A stretch of DNA of 64,000 nucleotides from Eutrigla gurnardus. Its lineage: Eukaryota; Chordata; Actinopteri; Perciformes; Triglidae. This document shows positions 33,301 through 46,712 of the stretch, piece by piece. Position 1 is the stretch's first letter. Each line of letters begins with the position of its first letter. The notes beneath the pieces are model-generated. The model saw nothing but the letters and a program-made list of their open reading frames with translations, did no database searches and had not been told where the DNA came from. The position numbers were made by a program, and so were the translations under genes. The stretch spans positions 15,211,772-15,275,771 of the forward strand of contig OY741271.1 in NCBI GenBank assembly GCA_963514095.1, read 5' to 3'.

Positions 33301-36300
33301 CAGTGACTTTTCCCTTTTTTTGTGGTTCCCGGTTTATATAGGCACATTTGTAAATCTACATTGGCACCAGTACTTGAAAATGAAATATGATCGCTGTCTG
33401 ACTTTATGGTTCAACTAAAGCTGCTGGAAAGAGGTGGAATGACTTTAAAATTGATGCGTTTTTTTTTTTTTTTTGTCCGCAGTATTTTTTTATAGACTCA
33501 AACACGAGTAGGACGTAGTGGCACCTCCGTCACGGCTGCACAATCTCTGAAAAATGTTTTTAATGCGCAGGCGGATCCAATGTGGTTCAAACGTGAGAAG
33601 CCAGACCATCATGGGATACATATTAGATGTGAAAGATTTGAAAAAAGAATCAAGAAATAAAGGTTTTTGCAGCATAAACTGCTCACTACTTCCTTAACAC
33701 AGCTTCAAACTAACAAACACCAAATATTACTTAGATCTGTTCACACATTTTTGTGACATCCTGTGAACTAACAAACATAAAGGATCGTTGGGTGATAATG
33801 AATGCCATTAATCAGTGATGTCTTTTACACGAGAGGTGCAGATGCATTTGTCAACGTACAATAGACCAGTCCAAGGAGGAAAAGCTAAATGTAAAGGTCA
33901 GATAAGGGTCATCTCACCTGACGGAGGAAGCCACTCCGTCGCACCGACTTCCCCGTGACCTTCCGACATGAAGAAGGTCTCCACACACCGAGTATCATAG
34001 CACCTGATTTAAAGCTGGCTGATCTCAACAGGAAACCAAACACTTGCCATTCAGCAAAAAAAGAAAATCCCCCTCTTAACAGACTCGTCCCAGCGCCGTT
34101 CAAAAGAGGCTTATGAGGTATCAGGAGGCTGAAAATGTGGCATCGCAGAGATTTTCTCCTAATTATCTTATGAGCAGCAGAGGAAAAAAGTATTCACATT
34201 AGGTCAGCAACTGTCATTATTCATTAATCTGTGAAAGAAGTAGCAGTGAAAATTGTGATAATGATTTCTGAGAGGCTAAAAGTGATGTCTTAAAAAAAAA
34301 CCCAGCAAATTCTCACATTTGAAAAGTTGAGAATACAAAGTAGCTGTTGATTAATTCTCAATTGATGAGTTAATAGATTCAGTGACTAAATAATTTCAGC
34401 TGGAGTACAAATTCTTCATTCAAGTGAAGTAGCAATATCCCAATCAGAGGAAAAACATAACAAAATTCAACACAAGTGAACAATACTAATTGTGATGAAG
34501 GGTCCCAAGTGTTTATTGAGGCATTATTATATAAGTTTGCATGTGACTGCAGCTAATCAGTGAGGAATTCTCAGAGATGATGAGAAATGGAGATTGTATC
34601 CGTCATTTGGTGGGTTTTTATATGCTTTCAGGTCAATCAGACTTCTACAGATTGAGGAAAAACAAACAAAATCTCCAGAATGGATGGTGTCATTAAGCTG
34701 ATACAAGGCAGTCAAACTATAGTTCAATGCAAGTACATAAATGTAGAGAAAGGAACGAAATCCCCTCGGAAATGTAGTTAAGGAAAAAGCAGAAAGTCTC
34801 CCACACTACAAATACTCATGGGAAGCACCAGTCGTACCTCAGTACAGCAGCCACCTCCAACATCTGTGCTCGAGTACCCAGCATGCAGCTCTTTCTGTTG
34901 AACACGATTCAACCAGATATCACCTACAATAAGTATTTGTAGAGATCATCTCGCACCAGCAAAAAAAGATGGCAGGCCTCACCGTGCTGCATGTGTGAGC
35001 TCCTCCCCTGAGCTCCCAGCAGCAGCAGCGTGGCTACGACACTCTCATTACACCCGATCCCATATAAGCCCCCTCATTTCTCTCCTTACTGTATGGAACC
35101 AGCACGCAGAAGTGACACCACCTCTCCCAAAGAATATGCTCATTAGCGAAACCAGCTAACGGTAGATCTCCCCACGTCTATTAGTGTTGCCTTTACCTCT
35201 GGCGTGACAGTGATTCATCACAAATATTAGCTTTGACTGTAATCCTGCGTCTGTGCACTTCCACCGCCGCCGTGACGACCATTAAATCACCTGCCACGGT
35301 GCAGTTTGATGCCTGGCTGACCCGTCGAGCCCCCCAACAGCACATGCTTCTGTTTTATGTCACATGCAGTTCAGGGCCAGGCGAGCCCTCATCGTGACCG
35401 TTGTGAAATTAGATTCTTTACCGTTTCCCCGGCAATTCAGCGCAAGCAAAGGGAAAGTACAAAATGACAAGTGGCCGCCGGGATGGATAGGCAGACGGGC
35501 GGAGAGCACACTAGAGATAGTTTACAATCATCACATATCATACGGTGACGCACGCCACTGTTCTCTGGTTCGAAACTTGTCATTTCCTCGGGTATTTCAT
35601 TTTCGTTACGCCTAAAAAAACAAACGTGTGACTGTTTCAGTTTTCTTCTCTGTTTTTTTCCCCCTTGCTTTCATGAACAGGTGTGGGAATTGAGAAATAA
35701 AGTAAACAGTCGGGCTCAGATTCCATTTCTTATTTAAATGCTCACATTGTCTGCGCCAAAAACCATGATTTCCCTCCTCTCTCCGCTCCACACAAAGAAC
35801 CGCCTTCCCAGGTGTCTGCTACAGATGGCGATAAAAGGTATTTGCTTTTTGAAGGCGTTGTCTTGGGTTTTTGTGTAAATCCATTATTTAGGATATCCTT
35901 GGCTGGATGTTTATTGTTCGGCTTTTTTTTCCTTTTTTTTTTTGTTGCAAACTTCCTGGTTCCTGGTGGCGTGAAGCATGAAGGAACGGGCCCCCGGATA
36001 TTTCACCTGTGCTTCTGTGCAAATGCAAAAGTTTTTAATGAAAAGTGAGACAAGAATGAGAACAGTTTATTTGCAGTAGACCCGGCGTTGTCATCCCTGC
36101 AGCTTAACGTCTGAACCAAACACTGCAGCTGCTTATTTGGCTGATTGGCACACTTTTAACAAAATAAGGAGGAATATCTGGAAAAAAGCATCTGGGGTTT
36201 GGTTGGGGAATAAATTGCCAGATTTGATACACGGTGGCTCATCGCTGACACACAGATGTAACTGAGATCAAATTATCCTGGTGGCTTATTTGTCAAAGGT

Positions 36301-37020
36301 ACTTACATGCAGTTTGGATTCAGAGTAGGACATTTGTCACATCATCTGTCTTCCATATTTCCTCTTTATCTTCGCTGTAAAGTTGGCAATAAAACAGAAA
36401 TGCGCCCTAAATGTCTTTAAAAACAATTAAATAAACAAGAGTGACATTCATGTCTACAAAACTGATTTTTGTGCTAAGAGATGGACCCAGACAGAGTGGC
36501 CAAGAGGGGCCAATAAGGGCTTATTTAGCGGGCGAGGCCCCTAACCAGAGTCTGAATTTAACGCCCATTAAGCGGTGACTGTCAGAGAAATGTGTCTTTA
36601 GTGGATCTTTTAACCAGTCACAGATTACACTGGCTGTTACCTTGCTGAGGAGACGACACGTGAAGCAAATACTTACATTAAGTATTTACAGAATATTTAA
36701 TGGCAAATATGGAAAATTCTACTTTACCATCATCCTAAGATGGTTTGAGTGTCACATATTTATCTTATGTGACACTTTAGAGGACTCGAAATCATGTCTC
36801 CTCAGTGCGTCTGCACCTTGTTCATCCTGTTGCATAACATAATGCACCCTGCATTGTTTTCAAACTAAACATATAGAAGCTACAACCGCAAACTGTTCTT
36901 CCCGTTGTCAAATAAGACCAATGAGAAGAGAAGGAGTTGGTCAGGTGTCTGGTGAGCCATGATCCGGAGCAGGCAGCTCTGGTACCGGGACCCGCCAGTG
37001 GGAGGCGCTTTAGCCGTGTT
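23601..37020. other. Gene desert, second part
   Basis: No coding exon or RNA gene is recognisable. It contains a long GA tract (30,306-30,413) and scattered poly-T. AT-rich, enhancer-like blocks lie at about 25,370-25,620, 29,000-29,420, 30,420-30,860 and 31,400-31,700. A CCAAT-type word (CCAATCAG) occurs at about 30,484. Confidence 0.65.
30306..30413. repeat. (GA)n microsatellite with GACA interruptions
   Basis: About 108 bases of homopurine GA repeat, with ACAGAG variants in the second half. Confidence 0.97.
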
Positions 37021-37029
37021 GTATTCAAA

Positions 37030-37560
37030 GTGCCGGCGTGCAGGATGAGGAGACTTTTCTCCTCAAAGTGAGGAAAGAAAACTTTCGGCGACACGCACTT
37101 CTTTTATCAACTGTGCGCCTTAATAAATATGACGCAACTGTTCGTGAAAAGCAGCGTCGCGTGCGGGATGGAGGTACCACAGCAGGAAATGACAGGACAT
37201 CTCCGTGATTGATTGATTCGGCCACGCGACTGTAAATAAAGTTTCTTCCCTTTTTGCGGATCGAACGTTCGAAATGTAAACATTCGGAACGAACGACACG
37301 TGGACGGAAGGTCCCACGCGCCCCCAAAATATTGTCCACGCGATTAATAAAGTCGCACGCGCGCAGCTGGTGACGGACGGGCAGCGGGTCAAGGTGCCGT
37401 TCCTCGGATTTCACTTCATTTGCACAAAGACAATCAGGCGCCGAGACCGAGTCAATATCGTAACAAAGGACAGGATCCGCGCGCGACAACGCCTTCAGGT
37501 CGGATATGTGTGGAGATATGGCGAGAGTCACGAGCACACGTGAAGTAAAAAGGAAAGAAT
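37030..37560. promoter_or_regulatory. Orphan CpG-rich island
   Basis: By eye, about 45-50 CG dinucleotides fall in 37,030-37,500, in a window where CpG is otherwise sparse. The island includes the perfect palindrome TCGAACGTTCGA (37,261-37,272) and a TGATTGATT (PBX/HOX-like) word at about 37,205. No clear donor or known exon is attached. The long minus-strand open frame here (37,025-37,537) follows from the low stop-codon density of CpG-rich DNA. It may be an alternative casz1 promoter, a non-coding RNA promoter or an enhancer. Confidence 0.5.
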
Positions 37561-39068
37561 AAGGGGTGTATTAGCAGCAAAAAGGGAGACTTGTCCTTTA
37601 GCTGTTCAGCCTGATCTCCGGGGAGCTGCTGCAAACAGCAGGGGAGGAGAGAAAATAGCTGCATGCAAACGATCTGCTCTCCTCTTGTTGGGTATTAGAC
37701 ACTTTATAGAAAATTAAACCTTTCAGAGGTAGCAGTAAAAGACCCGGGTGCATCTGTCTTTCCTCGGCTATAATAAGGCATTGGTATCCAAACAATGCCG
37801 GGATAATGCATTTAAATACAAGTCCTATTATTTTTTATTGTTATTTTGCATTTTCTCATTCCCTGCTTCGCATCTTTGGCTACCAGATGTGTCTCCACAC
37901 GGAAGAATTATTTCTCCTCCCCAGAGTCAAATAAATGCAATCAATATGAGTATTGCTCTCAGGCCTTGAAATATTACATTAATGTTCCATGTGGTGACAT
38001 TTTAGTCGGAATTTTCAAATACATCATGAAGGCTCAAATTAATATTTATCAGCAAGAGGCTTTTATGCTTTGCAAAACAGTATTAGCGTGAACTCCAATA
38101 ATCTTGTCCTCTAAGCAGGGGAATGGTGTCTGTATGTGGGCTTGAGCAGACGGGTTTGGGATATGATGAGTCTCATTTTTGTCTCTTTTTTTCCGCACAC
38201 AAAAGATCAAACGATAACAAAGCAAATATCTGGATTTTTGTTTATTCACAGCACCTATTCTCAGGCTCATTAATAAATATTTACATTTCATGTATTGCTT
38301 TACTTTTATCCCCTGGAGGTGGTGAAAGTCATAAGTAATTGACTTAAGTAAGGAGGGTGGTGGTTCAGCATTGACATTATTATTTATTCAGGTATGTTAA
38401 ACAATTTGTCCTTCCTATCTTTGCTGATCAGAGCAGAAAAGCCAGAGAAATTCAGAATAGATCGATATCTCAATATGTACTTGAACTCACCACGATACTG
38501 ACGCGCTAAACAGGGCAAGGTGTGTTTATGCACACACATGCCTTATATTATAGCATTTTTTCCCCCTTCTTCACACTCACTAGTGCTCAAACCAGTGGCA
38601 ACGCTTTAGGACCTTCATCCTGTCAATCTAGAAAATTGTTATGCATCTGTGACCATAGGGAATAGCATTCTATCGTTTATAGATCTGTTTTAAATTATTC
38701 TTGTCATTGAGCCCCAAATTTATGCCACCATTGATCCGGCGAGGAAAATATGAAACGAATTGGGGTTGCTGTTTGATGACCCGCAGGTCAAGGAGATTTT
38801 AACATTGGTATTATTGAGCGTGGCATCTGTCGTTTTTTTACCTGGGCCGCTGCCCTCCTCGCTCTCCCTGATCTCCTCGCTGCAACAATGAAAACAAACG
38901 GCTTCTTCCTCCGGTTGAAAGCAACGAACCCGACGCCTGCAAGGTGATAGTTGTAGGGGCAAATGTGCAAAAGTCGAGAAAAGAATCTCAGTAATACAAC
39001 ACTTTTACACCTCAGTGGGTAGCAGTCAGTTGTATTAAACTGCATCCTCACGATTCAGTGCTATAAAG

Positions 39069-39120
39069 CATTCATTCATTCATTTCTACCTTTATTCAGT
39101 CATTCATTTCATTCATTCTT
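39069..39120. repeat. (CATT)n imperfect repeat
   Basis: Imperfect TTCA tetranucleotide units over about 50 bases. Confidence 0.85.
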
Positions 39121-42100
39121 TTGTATTTATTCAACATATGTAGTGCATGTGTCATAAATTGGTGAGAAAAAAGGGAGATGGTAAAAAGTGGAATAATCAT
39201 AAATGCAGACATGGAGTAGAGCTTTTGTTCAGACCTGTACAGCGTGCGTCCACGATTCATTATTTATACAACAGGGTTGCTGTTAAAGTTTCCATGGAGG
39301 AGTTGACATGACACAGTCCATTTCAACAGCGGATCCCGCTCTCATCCCCGAGCGGTGTTTTTTCACTCGGATAGCCAGACTGTGGCAGAGCATCAGCGCT
39401 CTGCCTCCGAGCTCGGAGCAGAATGAGCCAGGTGTTGCGGTAGCAGACTTCCCCTGTGGCCCACTGATGAAGAACATCTGGAGCGCTTCTGTTCCGCCAC
39501 TTCTTTCCTGTCCCCAATATGACCAGGCGATGTAGCTAACAGTGCGATGCGTGTCGACACATGGCTCCAAGGTCCCTAGGTAGGGTATGAGATGCTCCGA
39601 TATCCCTCCCTGACGGGGCTGCCCCATTGACACCCTGCGCGGTCTTTCCATATGTGCGGCCGCCGCCGGGTGAAAGGGTGCCGAGCCCCGTCATTTACTA
39701 CTTCACAGGTAACTGCTCCTGGAGCTCTTTCAGGCCTGAAGGGTGGGACAGCAAGGTGTCTCGCTCAGGTGGATTAGTGAGGGGAAACTCTGCAGATAAA
39801 GGCTATTTTGTGTTATGAACAGATATAAGCAAGTATTTAATGGGGCTTTTTTTTCTGCCACTGGTGAGACTAAAAAAAAAAGTTGTCGTGAGATGTTTGT
39901 CTGCAGGAGTCACATTCTTCAGCTGTAATTATATTTTCACCAGACAAACAGCAAAAGCTTCAGCAGCTGTGCTTTCAAATCATTGTAACTCTATATTGCT
40001 GACAACCATTTATAGCATGATTAATAGCTGGGAATTAAACACTAAAGAAAAGAAAAGCAACAATACAACTTTATTTTATTTTATTTTTTATTATATTTTG
40101 CTGCAGTCTATTGTGAGAACACGGATCTTAAATCATCAGCAGAGTTCACTGGAGCTCTCTGCCAGGTGAGCGTGTGCATTTGAAATGTAGATGCAGATTT
40201 AGCTCAACGCCTGCAGTATGGGAGAAAATCTCACATTTGAATGACTTTGAAATAGAAAATCAAAATAATTATTCTATACAAATAATAAAAAAAAGCATGT
40301 GATTCCTAAACATGGGCTGATATGATTCATATTTGAAGCAGCTATTTGTCCCTGACGGTTAGATATGCATATGTTAAAGCCCTTTCCCGCTTTTATTTAT
40401 GGACGATGCATGCAGAAATGTTTTTGTCCTTGTCCCCTCTTGACAGCTGTAGCTATAAAAGAGTTAAATCTGCTGGAACCTTGCCCTGCTGGCCAATTGA
40501 ATGCAAGCACAGTGATCCAAAACACCCTCTGCAGAAATAAAACAATATATAGAAATGTGCAATACTGGGATTTAATTTTCCCACCGCCATCCATTTATAT
40601 AATATCATGAAATGAACCTCAAATTAATTTGCACCGAGGCTCTAAAGTAACAATGTAATCTCAGTGTTATAGCGCAGTTGCAAATGGATTTCTGTCTCTT
40701 GTAATTTTATAAGAAGCACTCTAGGGGTCACCTTAAAAGATGTCGCTATTTTTTAAAAGCCAAAACTATCCCGCGGCCTGTCAGCAAAGGGAATCTCTGC
40801 AATGCAATCTGTTTTGTGCCATCGATTTGTCTGGTATTGCGCCTCGTCACATGGTTTGCCTGTTAGGTTTGCCGGTATTGGCAGAGATGACTAATATTAT
40901 ACCCAGATGTCTATAATAAAGTGTGGAGTATCTGCTTACTTGCACGCAATCTGGTCCTTACAATTTCCTGACCAGTGTAGAATGACTTGAACCCTGCTAA
41001 ATGTTAAAGGGAACAACATTACATTACATGGCACAGCAAGAGTGACGGACAGAGGGGCTCAGCAGAATATGATGATCCTTCTATTAGTGCCCCCCTCCTG
41101 CTGAAGGACCTGCAGATTACTGGGAATCACGCTGGATTGTGATCTCCTCTGAGAATTTGTTCATTTTAACATCTGTCTGATTTGTTAGATGGAAATATTT
41201 CACTAAAGACACAAAAGCAAAAGTCCATACTGAGATGTTAAAGGTCGAATGTCACACTGTGTAATTTGTGATAAAACACAAAAAATGGAAACATCACAAA
41301 GCTTTCACATTCTCCAGAAAGGTCCATCTGACACTCGTCACGCAGCACCTGTCATGTGATCAGTGGCTTCAAGCCGCCGCCCCACAGCCATTCCCTCTTA
41401 TACTTCAAATCCACTCAGCATTTTGAGAACTTTTCATCCGTCACATGAGCCCACCCAGAGATCTCCCGGGTCCATAACTCAGCACCTAAATTTAGGCAAT
41501 ATATTGAGACGCCCCCCCCCTCCCTCCCCACCACGCGCACAACTGATGGCGACTTTTGCCTTTTTTTGGGAGCAATGCGTAGCGTTTAACAGAGGCTGTC
41601 CTTGTGTTTAGTTTTCAAATTACCACAAAGACTCGGCGAAGGTCGCTCAGAATACACACTGTGACATGATTTAAAGAGTGTTTTCACGACAGTAGCAGTT
41701 GCCAGAAAACACAGATGACCCACACAGTGTTACAGCTCCCACAGACAGAATGCAGAGCTTGAAAAGCACACGACTGAGGTGTATTGTTCCGATTGAAGAC
41801 GGCAATATTGTAATGAGGATGAGACCATAAATGAGGACGATTATTTTGATTTACACAAAGCTCTCGTCCTTTTAGACCTGAACCCTGCACGTCTCCGGAT
41901 CGGCCAGCTTGTTAATTCCCCTCATTTTGGAGTCGTATGGATTTCCTAGTTGCTGCTGCGTTCATAAACAAGCATTTCCAGCTAAACCCCCGGCTCTCTT
42001 TATGTGTCAGCGTTTTCTCTGAAGGAGGAATTTAGAGCTCAGAAAGTTTATAAATAAGCCTTCTATCAAGTTCCACAACAGGTGCGACCCCTGTGTCCTA

Positions 42101-44594
42101 AAACTGAACACTTTTCAGTGGGCTCTGTCTGCTGAGTGAGGAGGGGAGGGTAAAACGGCCTCAACCGCCTTATCACAGAGAAACCTTCTGAATATGGTCA
42201 GTTATTCAACAATAATACATGTTTATCTTTCTTTTCCACCCTCTCTAAATGTTGACAAAGTGTTAAAGACCGCACAATAGCAGCTGGAGCGAGGACAGAC
42301 ATGTCAAGTTCTGTCCCTGCCAGGGGACTTTGAGGCATTCGATGAAGCTTTCAAGGATAAACACCCTATCAGGTGATATAGTGTGCCCAACAGTACTCAG
42401 CATGAGACACCGAAGAGAATGCAGCTCGTCTTCGCCGCGTTTCAACCAATGCGGTGGGAGGGGGGGACTGCAGAGGTTGCCAGGGAAGTTTTCAACACTA
42501 AATCCTCCGAGTTAAGCAAGCGCCCATTTACTGATGAAACCGCCCCGCCTGTTGCTCAAGGTGCAAACAGGCACAAACAAAACAGAAGCATAATTCAAAA
42601 GGTAGAACATTTAGGGGAAGGGTTACCAATATGCTGTAGTGTATTAATATCTGGTAATGCAGGGCAAAAAACTACCCTTTTCTAAAATGATAAAACAATT
42701 ACTGGAGTTGAGCAATTTGTACCTTACAGTAGGAATAAATAGAATTGCACATTTGCCAGGCGTGAAGTGGAGTACAGGTGTGCCTGCATGCATCTGTTAA
42801 TGACACCTGGTGCGAAGCCAGTAACCCGGAGAGATTATTCAAAAAAAAGAAAAAGACATGAAGCATTTTTCATACATTTTCTTAAGATATATTCAATATA
42901 ATCAGGCAGTTCAGGAAAAATCTAATGTTCCTGTTACGGGAGTCCTGTTACGGCCCCGAGGGAGATAATTATGGCCAATCATAAAACTTTATCGCACTGT
43001 GAGACAAACAGAGTGACACAGTCTGAGCTGATTGCTCAAATACAGTCTAAACAAAGACGCTCAGTCATGCGTAACTGATGTGCTCTTCTCTACCGACTCC
43101 TAAAGGTTAGCAGTAGGACGTCGAGGAGAAACCTACCTTAAAACCAGTTTTCCAACATTTTTATCTCTGAAGGAGTTCTCTGACTTTGACAAATGAACAT
43201 ACTGGAAATCATTTCCACATCTACACGTCATGCCACATGCTGGATGTCATGTGATAGCTTCTTTTTTGCTTCTATTGGTGACTGTGTTCATCATGATGAG
43301 TGCTGACAGTGTGAGGGGGGCAGCATGCCATTTTATTTACCACAGCATCGCCGGTTTGAGAGGTCGAGAAATAAGACACGATGGGTAATGGCGGATAAAT
43401 TGTGCTCCTCCATGTCGCTCCCATGTCCTTAAATGTCCCTCCCTGTCCCCTGTCAGCCGAGAGCAGTCTTAGAATTAGCAGCAGGTGAGCCAAGAATGAA
43501 AGCTGGCGGGATTACTTTACATTATTTCAATCAATTATTCAAATGTCCCCATTGGCTTCATGATGGCTTGACGAGGCATGCCAAATAATGATCCCTGCGC
43601 TCACGCACCTACTGGCGAGTAAGGACGCATCCTCCTCGAAATGTTCGCTCTCGCTTCGAAAGTAGTCTAATAGAGTGTGAACGATTCACGCGCCGCATGA
43701 AAAACAACGGTGAAACGTGAATTTTGGTGCCGTCCTGTGTCACGTCGACCTGCGTGAGGTCAGCACCCGTGCGTACTACAGCTAGCTGCATTTATTGCCG
43801 AGACAGATAAGCAGCTGAAGCAGCGGGAGAGGGGAATAAGTATAGCCAAACAAGAGCAAAGAGGAACAGCGTACCCTTTGTCCCAGACGGTGACTTTAAA
43901 GAGTGTCAAAAGCTAATAAATATTTTAGAATTAGGTGTGTGTCAGGGGCAGGCCCACTCTATCAGGCGTCTGCTCTGTTTACTCTCTCAGGGAAACAGGT
44001 GCAGCTGCACGAAGGAGAATTTCATTTCAAAAATAGCATTTAGCATTTTACTCCTCCTGGAGGCCTTCTCTGAGAGAAATTCTCATGTAATCACACACCA
44101 CGGTTACTGAAAACTTCTGAAGTTGATCCACCGAGACATATGGTGTTTTAAGGAGGGGAGGAGTCGCAGGGGAGGGGGGGCTCCAGGGACGCAAATAGGA
44201 TTTAAATGTTTAGGTTTGTGATTGTTTGCGAGGGGCAAATTTCCTGAGACAGTTTCGCGGAGGGAGCCTGTTTATTTTCCAGTGTTCAGGGAGCCGAACA
44301 TCCAGGTCGAGCCCACACCACCTCCGAGCCACTGCGTCTTATATTTGAGGGTTTTTTCCCCCTCCATTCACGTCATCAAATGCTGCCTGCAACATAATGA
44401 GAGATGTGGCAATTAATTTTCTTTTAATCAAGGTCGAAATGAAGTAAATTGGTGCAGCTTGGCGAGCCCTCATTTTCTATTTTTGCAGTGATGCAAAACA
44501 AATACGATAAAATTATGGCCCTCCTCACCTTCTGTAATTAGAAAGCGTGAATGATCAGAGGGAGATGATATGTGCTATACAGTACCTCCGACTA

Positions 44595-44614
44595 CCCCCC
44601 CCCCCCCCCCCCCC
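44595..44614 (+). repeat. C20 homopolymer
   Basis: A run of 20 C; the minus strand could form a G-quadruplex. Confidence 0.95.
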
Positions 44615-46672
44615 TCGAGATCAGATTTCAGCTCTTTTGAAACAGATGACCATGTTTTCCTCCCTGCGCCTCCCTTATTTGTCTGTTCTTTTCTCCCTCC
44701 GTTGGAGTTACAGACGGAGGGAGCAGCTCAACGTGACATTGACTGCAATGTTGTTGTATGCCTCTCAAATCTTATTAAAGACCACGGCTGTGAAAGACCT
44801 TGCTGACTCTACACATTTCTATTAACTACCTTGTTTCGGTGTCCCTCCAAGCTGATTAGGAATTTATTAAAATTTAATTTTACCTGGGCATCTCATCATC
44901 GCCATATGCTGCGGTGACCAGCATGTTGCCGTGTACAATTAGGTTTCTGCAAATTTTTTTAATTTATCATTATTTCACACGATGAACTTTGAGCACATTG
45001 TGCACGTTTCAATTTAAGCATTAAAAAAAATAAGTCTTTTGTCTTAAGAAAAGTTCAGATTGGTGTGATACTGCGGTTTTCACGAAGGACCCACACCTTA
45101 ATTTCCTGTTGGAAGTGATTGAGGAAGTAACCACCTACCTCTCATTGTCCGCTGCCTAAACACGTAAATAGCTTAGATGGAGAAAACATATTGCCTGGGG
45201 CGAAAAAGACAAACAGTCGGGTCCATATAGACTTTAAGCATATTTGTGTATGTAATTTGGTGAAAAAATAAAGGAAATATAGAAGAGAATATCTTCCTTA
45301 CGACGTCATATTTCACTGACCATGCCATTTTTTCTTCGAGGTCATGTGATAGAAGGTAGTTCAGCACTTGCCCTCTGCAGTTCATGTGCCGCGTACATCT
45401 GTCACACCAAATGTGTCTCCGCGAGGCCTCAAACACTAGGTGCACACAGCGTTGAAATGCACTGGAAAAATATATACAAAGGCTCGATCGAGCAGGAGCT
45501 CTAAGTCAGCACACAGAGAAGTGGGTATGGCGACAGCTGTCCAATCTTCCCCCTCACCCCCCCTCCGCCTCCGTCACCAGCCACCATCACTTTTCAGAAA
45601 TGCTCCCTGTTTACCATACATAGGCAGCTGCCACCACCGTTAACTTCCATAAGACAGCCACCTGCTAAAGGACATTTGTACATGTCTTTATTTAATTAAG
45701 GTGAATGCCAGTTCATCTGCCCCCTCATGCAATGTGACTGAAAATAAGTCGACCTTGATGAGGCTCCTGCCGGTGAGCGCTTTGGAAGCTTGTGGCGGGT
45801 GAGCGTCTTCATCTGTGATCAAAAATGTCCGTTTTGGCAACAAAAAAAAGAAGAAAAGGGGAATAGAAAATAGCATATAGGTGTTCACAATGGTTTTACA
45901 ACACAATGTTGTTTGTGATACAACGCTCGACAACAAGATGCATATAGTGTGATGTATCTGACCGCCGTTTTTCAAACTTTTGATACTATACGTGTGAAAA
46001 ACAAAATGGCACACCCATGTTTAACTGTGTTCTTGTGGCCTACAAAAATTCAGTATCATTTACTTTCGGTGTGAAACCTGAGCTTGTTTTGATGAAAATA
46101 AAACAGGTATTTGGGTTGGTACTGGCACCCACAGAGCTCCCAGCCAACTTTACTCTCTTTTTTGTTGTTGTAATTAAGTCTTGAAAAGCAGGTAGGTTGG
46201 GTTAGACTACAGAATATTATTTAAACCCACTGTCTTCCAGAAGAAGCTGCTACTACAGCTACTTTAGAAATCTGCGAGAAAATGAAAAAAAAAAAGTGTA
46301 GAACAGGCGACAAGGATATTGTATCACATGAGCAGCTGCAGTGACAGTTCATTTTGAGCTGCTAAAAAACGCTCTAATTGCACAAATTTACTTTATTTGT
46401 GTGCGTGAGTGTGAGAGTGTGTGTGTTGTCACAGCACACCTGGGTAACTCTCAAGGCACGAAGGTTAAAAAAATCACTGCGCTTGAACACTCTGACATTT
46501 TGGAAAATGTGTAATACGCAATCAGATTACAAGTTTTCATATCAATTTCATCTCAGCGTGTCAAGCATTGAGATAGGTCAGGCCAGGACGTGTTTAGACC
46601 AGGAGCAGGGGGTAACAGCTGCCCTAGTGGGGGGAAAAATCCCTCGAAAAACTCCAATGCTATATGTTGATT

Positions 46673-46712
46673 TTGTGTGTGTGCGTGTGTGTGTGTGTGT
46701 GTGTGTATGTGT
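46673..46712. repeat. (GT)n microsatellite
   Basis: About 19 GT units with GC and AT interruptions. Confidence 0.95.

Noticed and set aside
35560..35580. GGTTCGAAAC, resembling a tRNA B box
   Set aside because: No A box or cloverleaf can be built upstream. No tRNA gene was found anywhere in the window.
37025..37537. 170-codon minus-strand open frame, the longest outside the known genes
   Set aside because: It coincides with the CpG island, where stop codons are rare. The protein is not recognisable and several overlapping frames are open at once.
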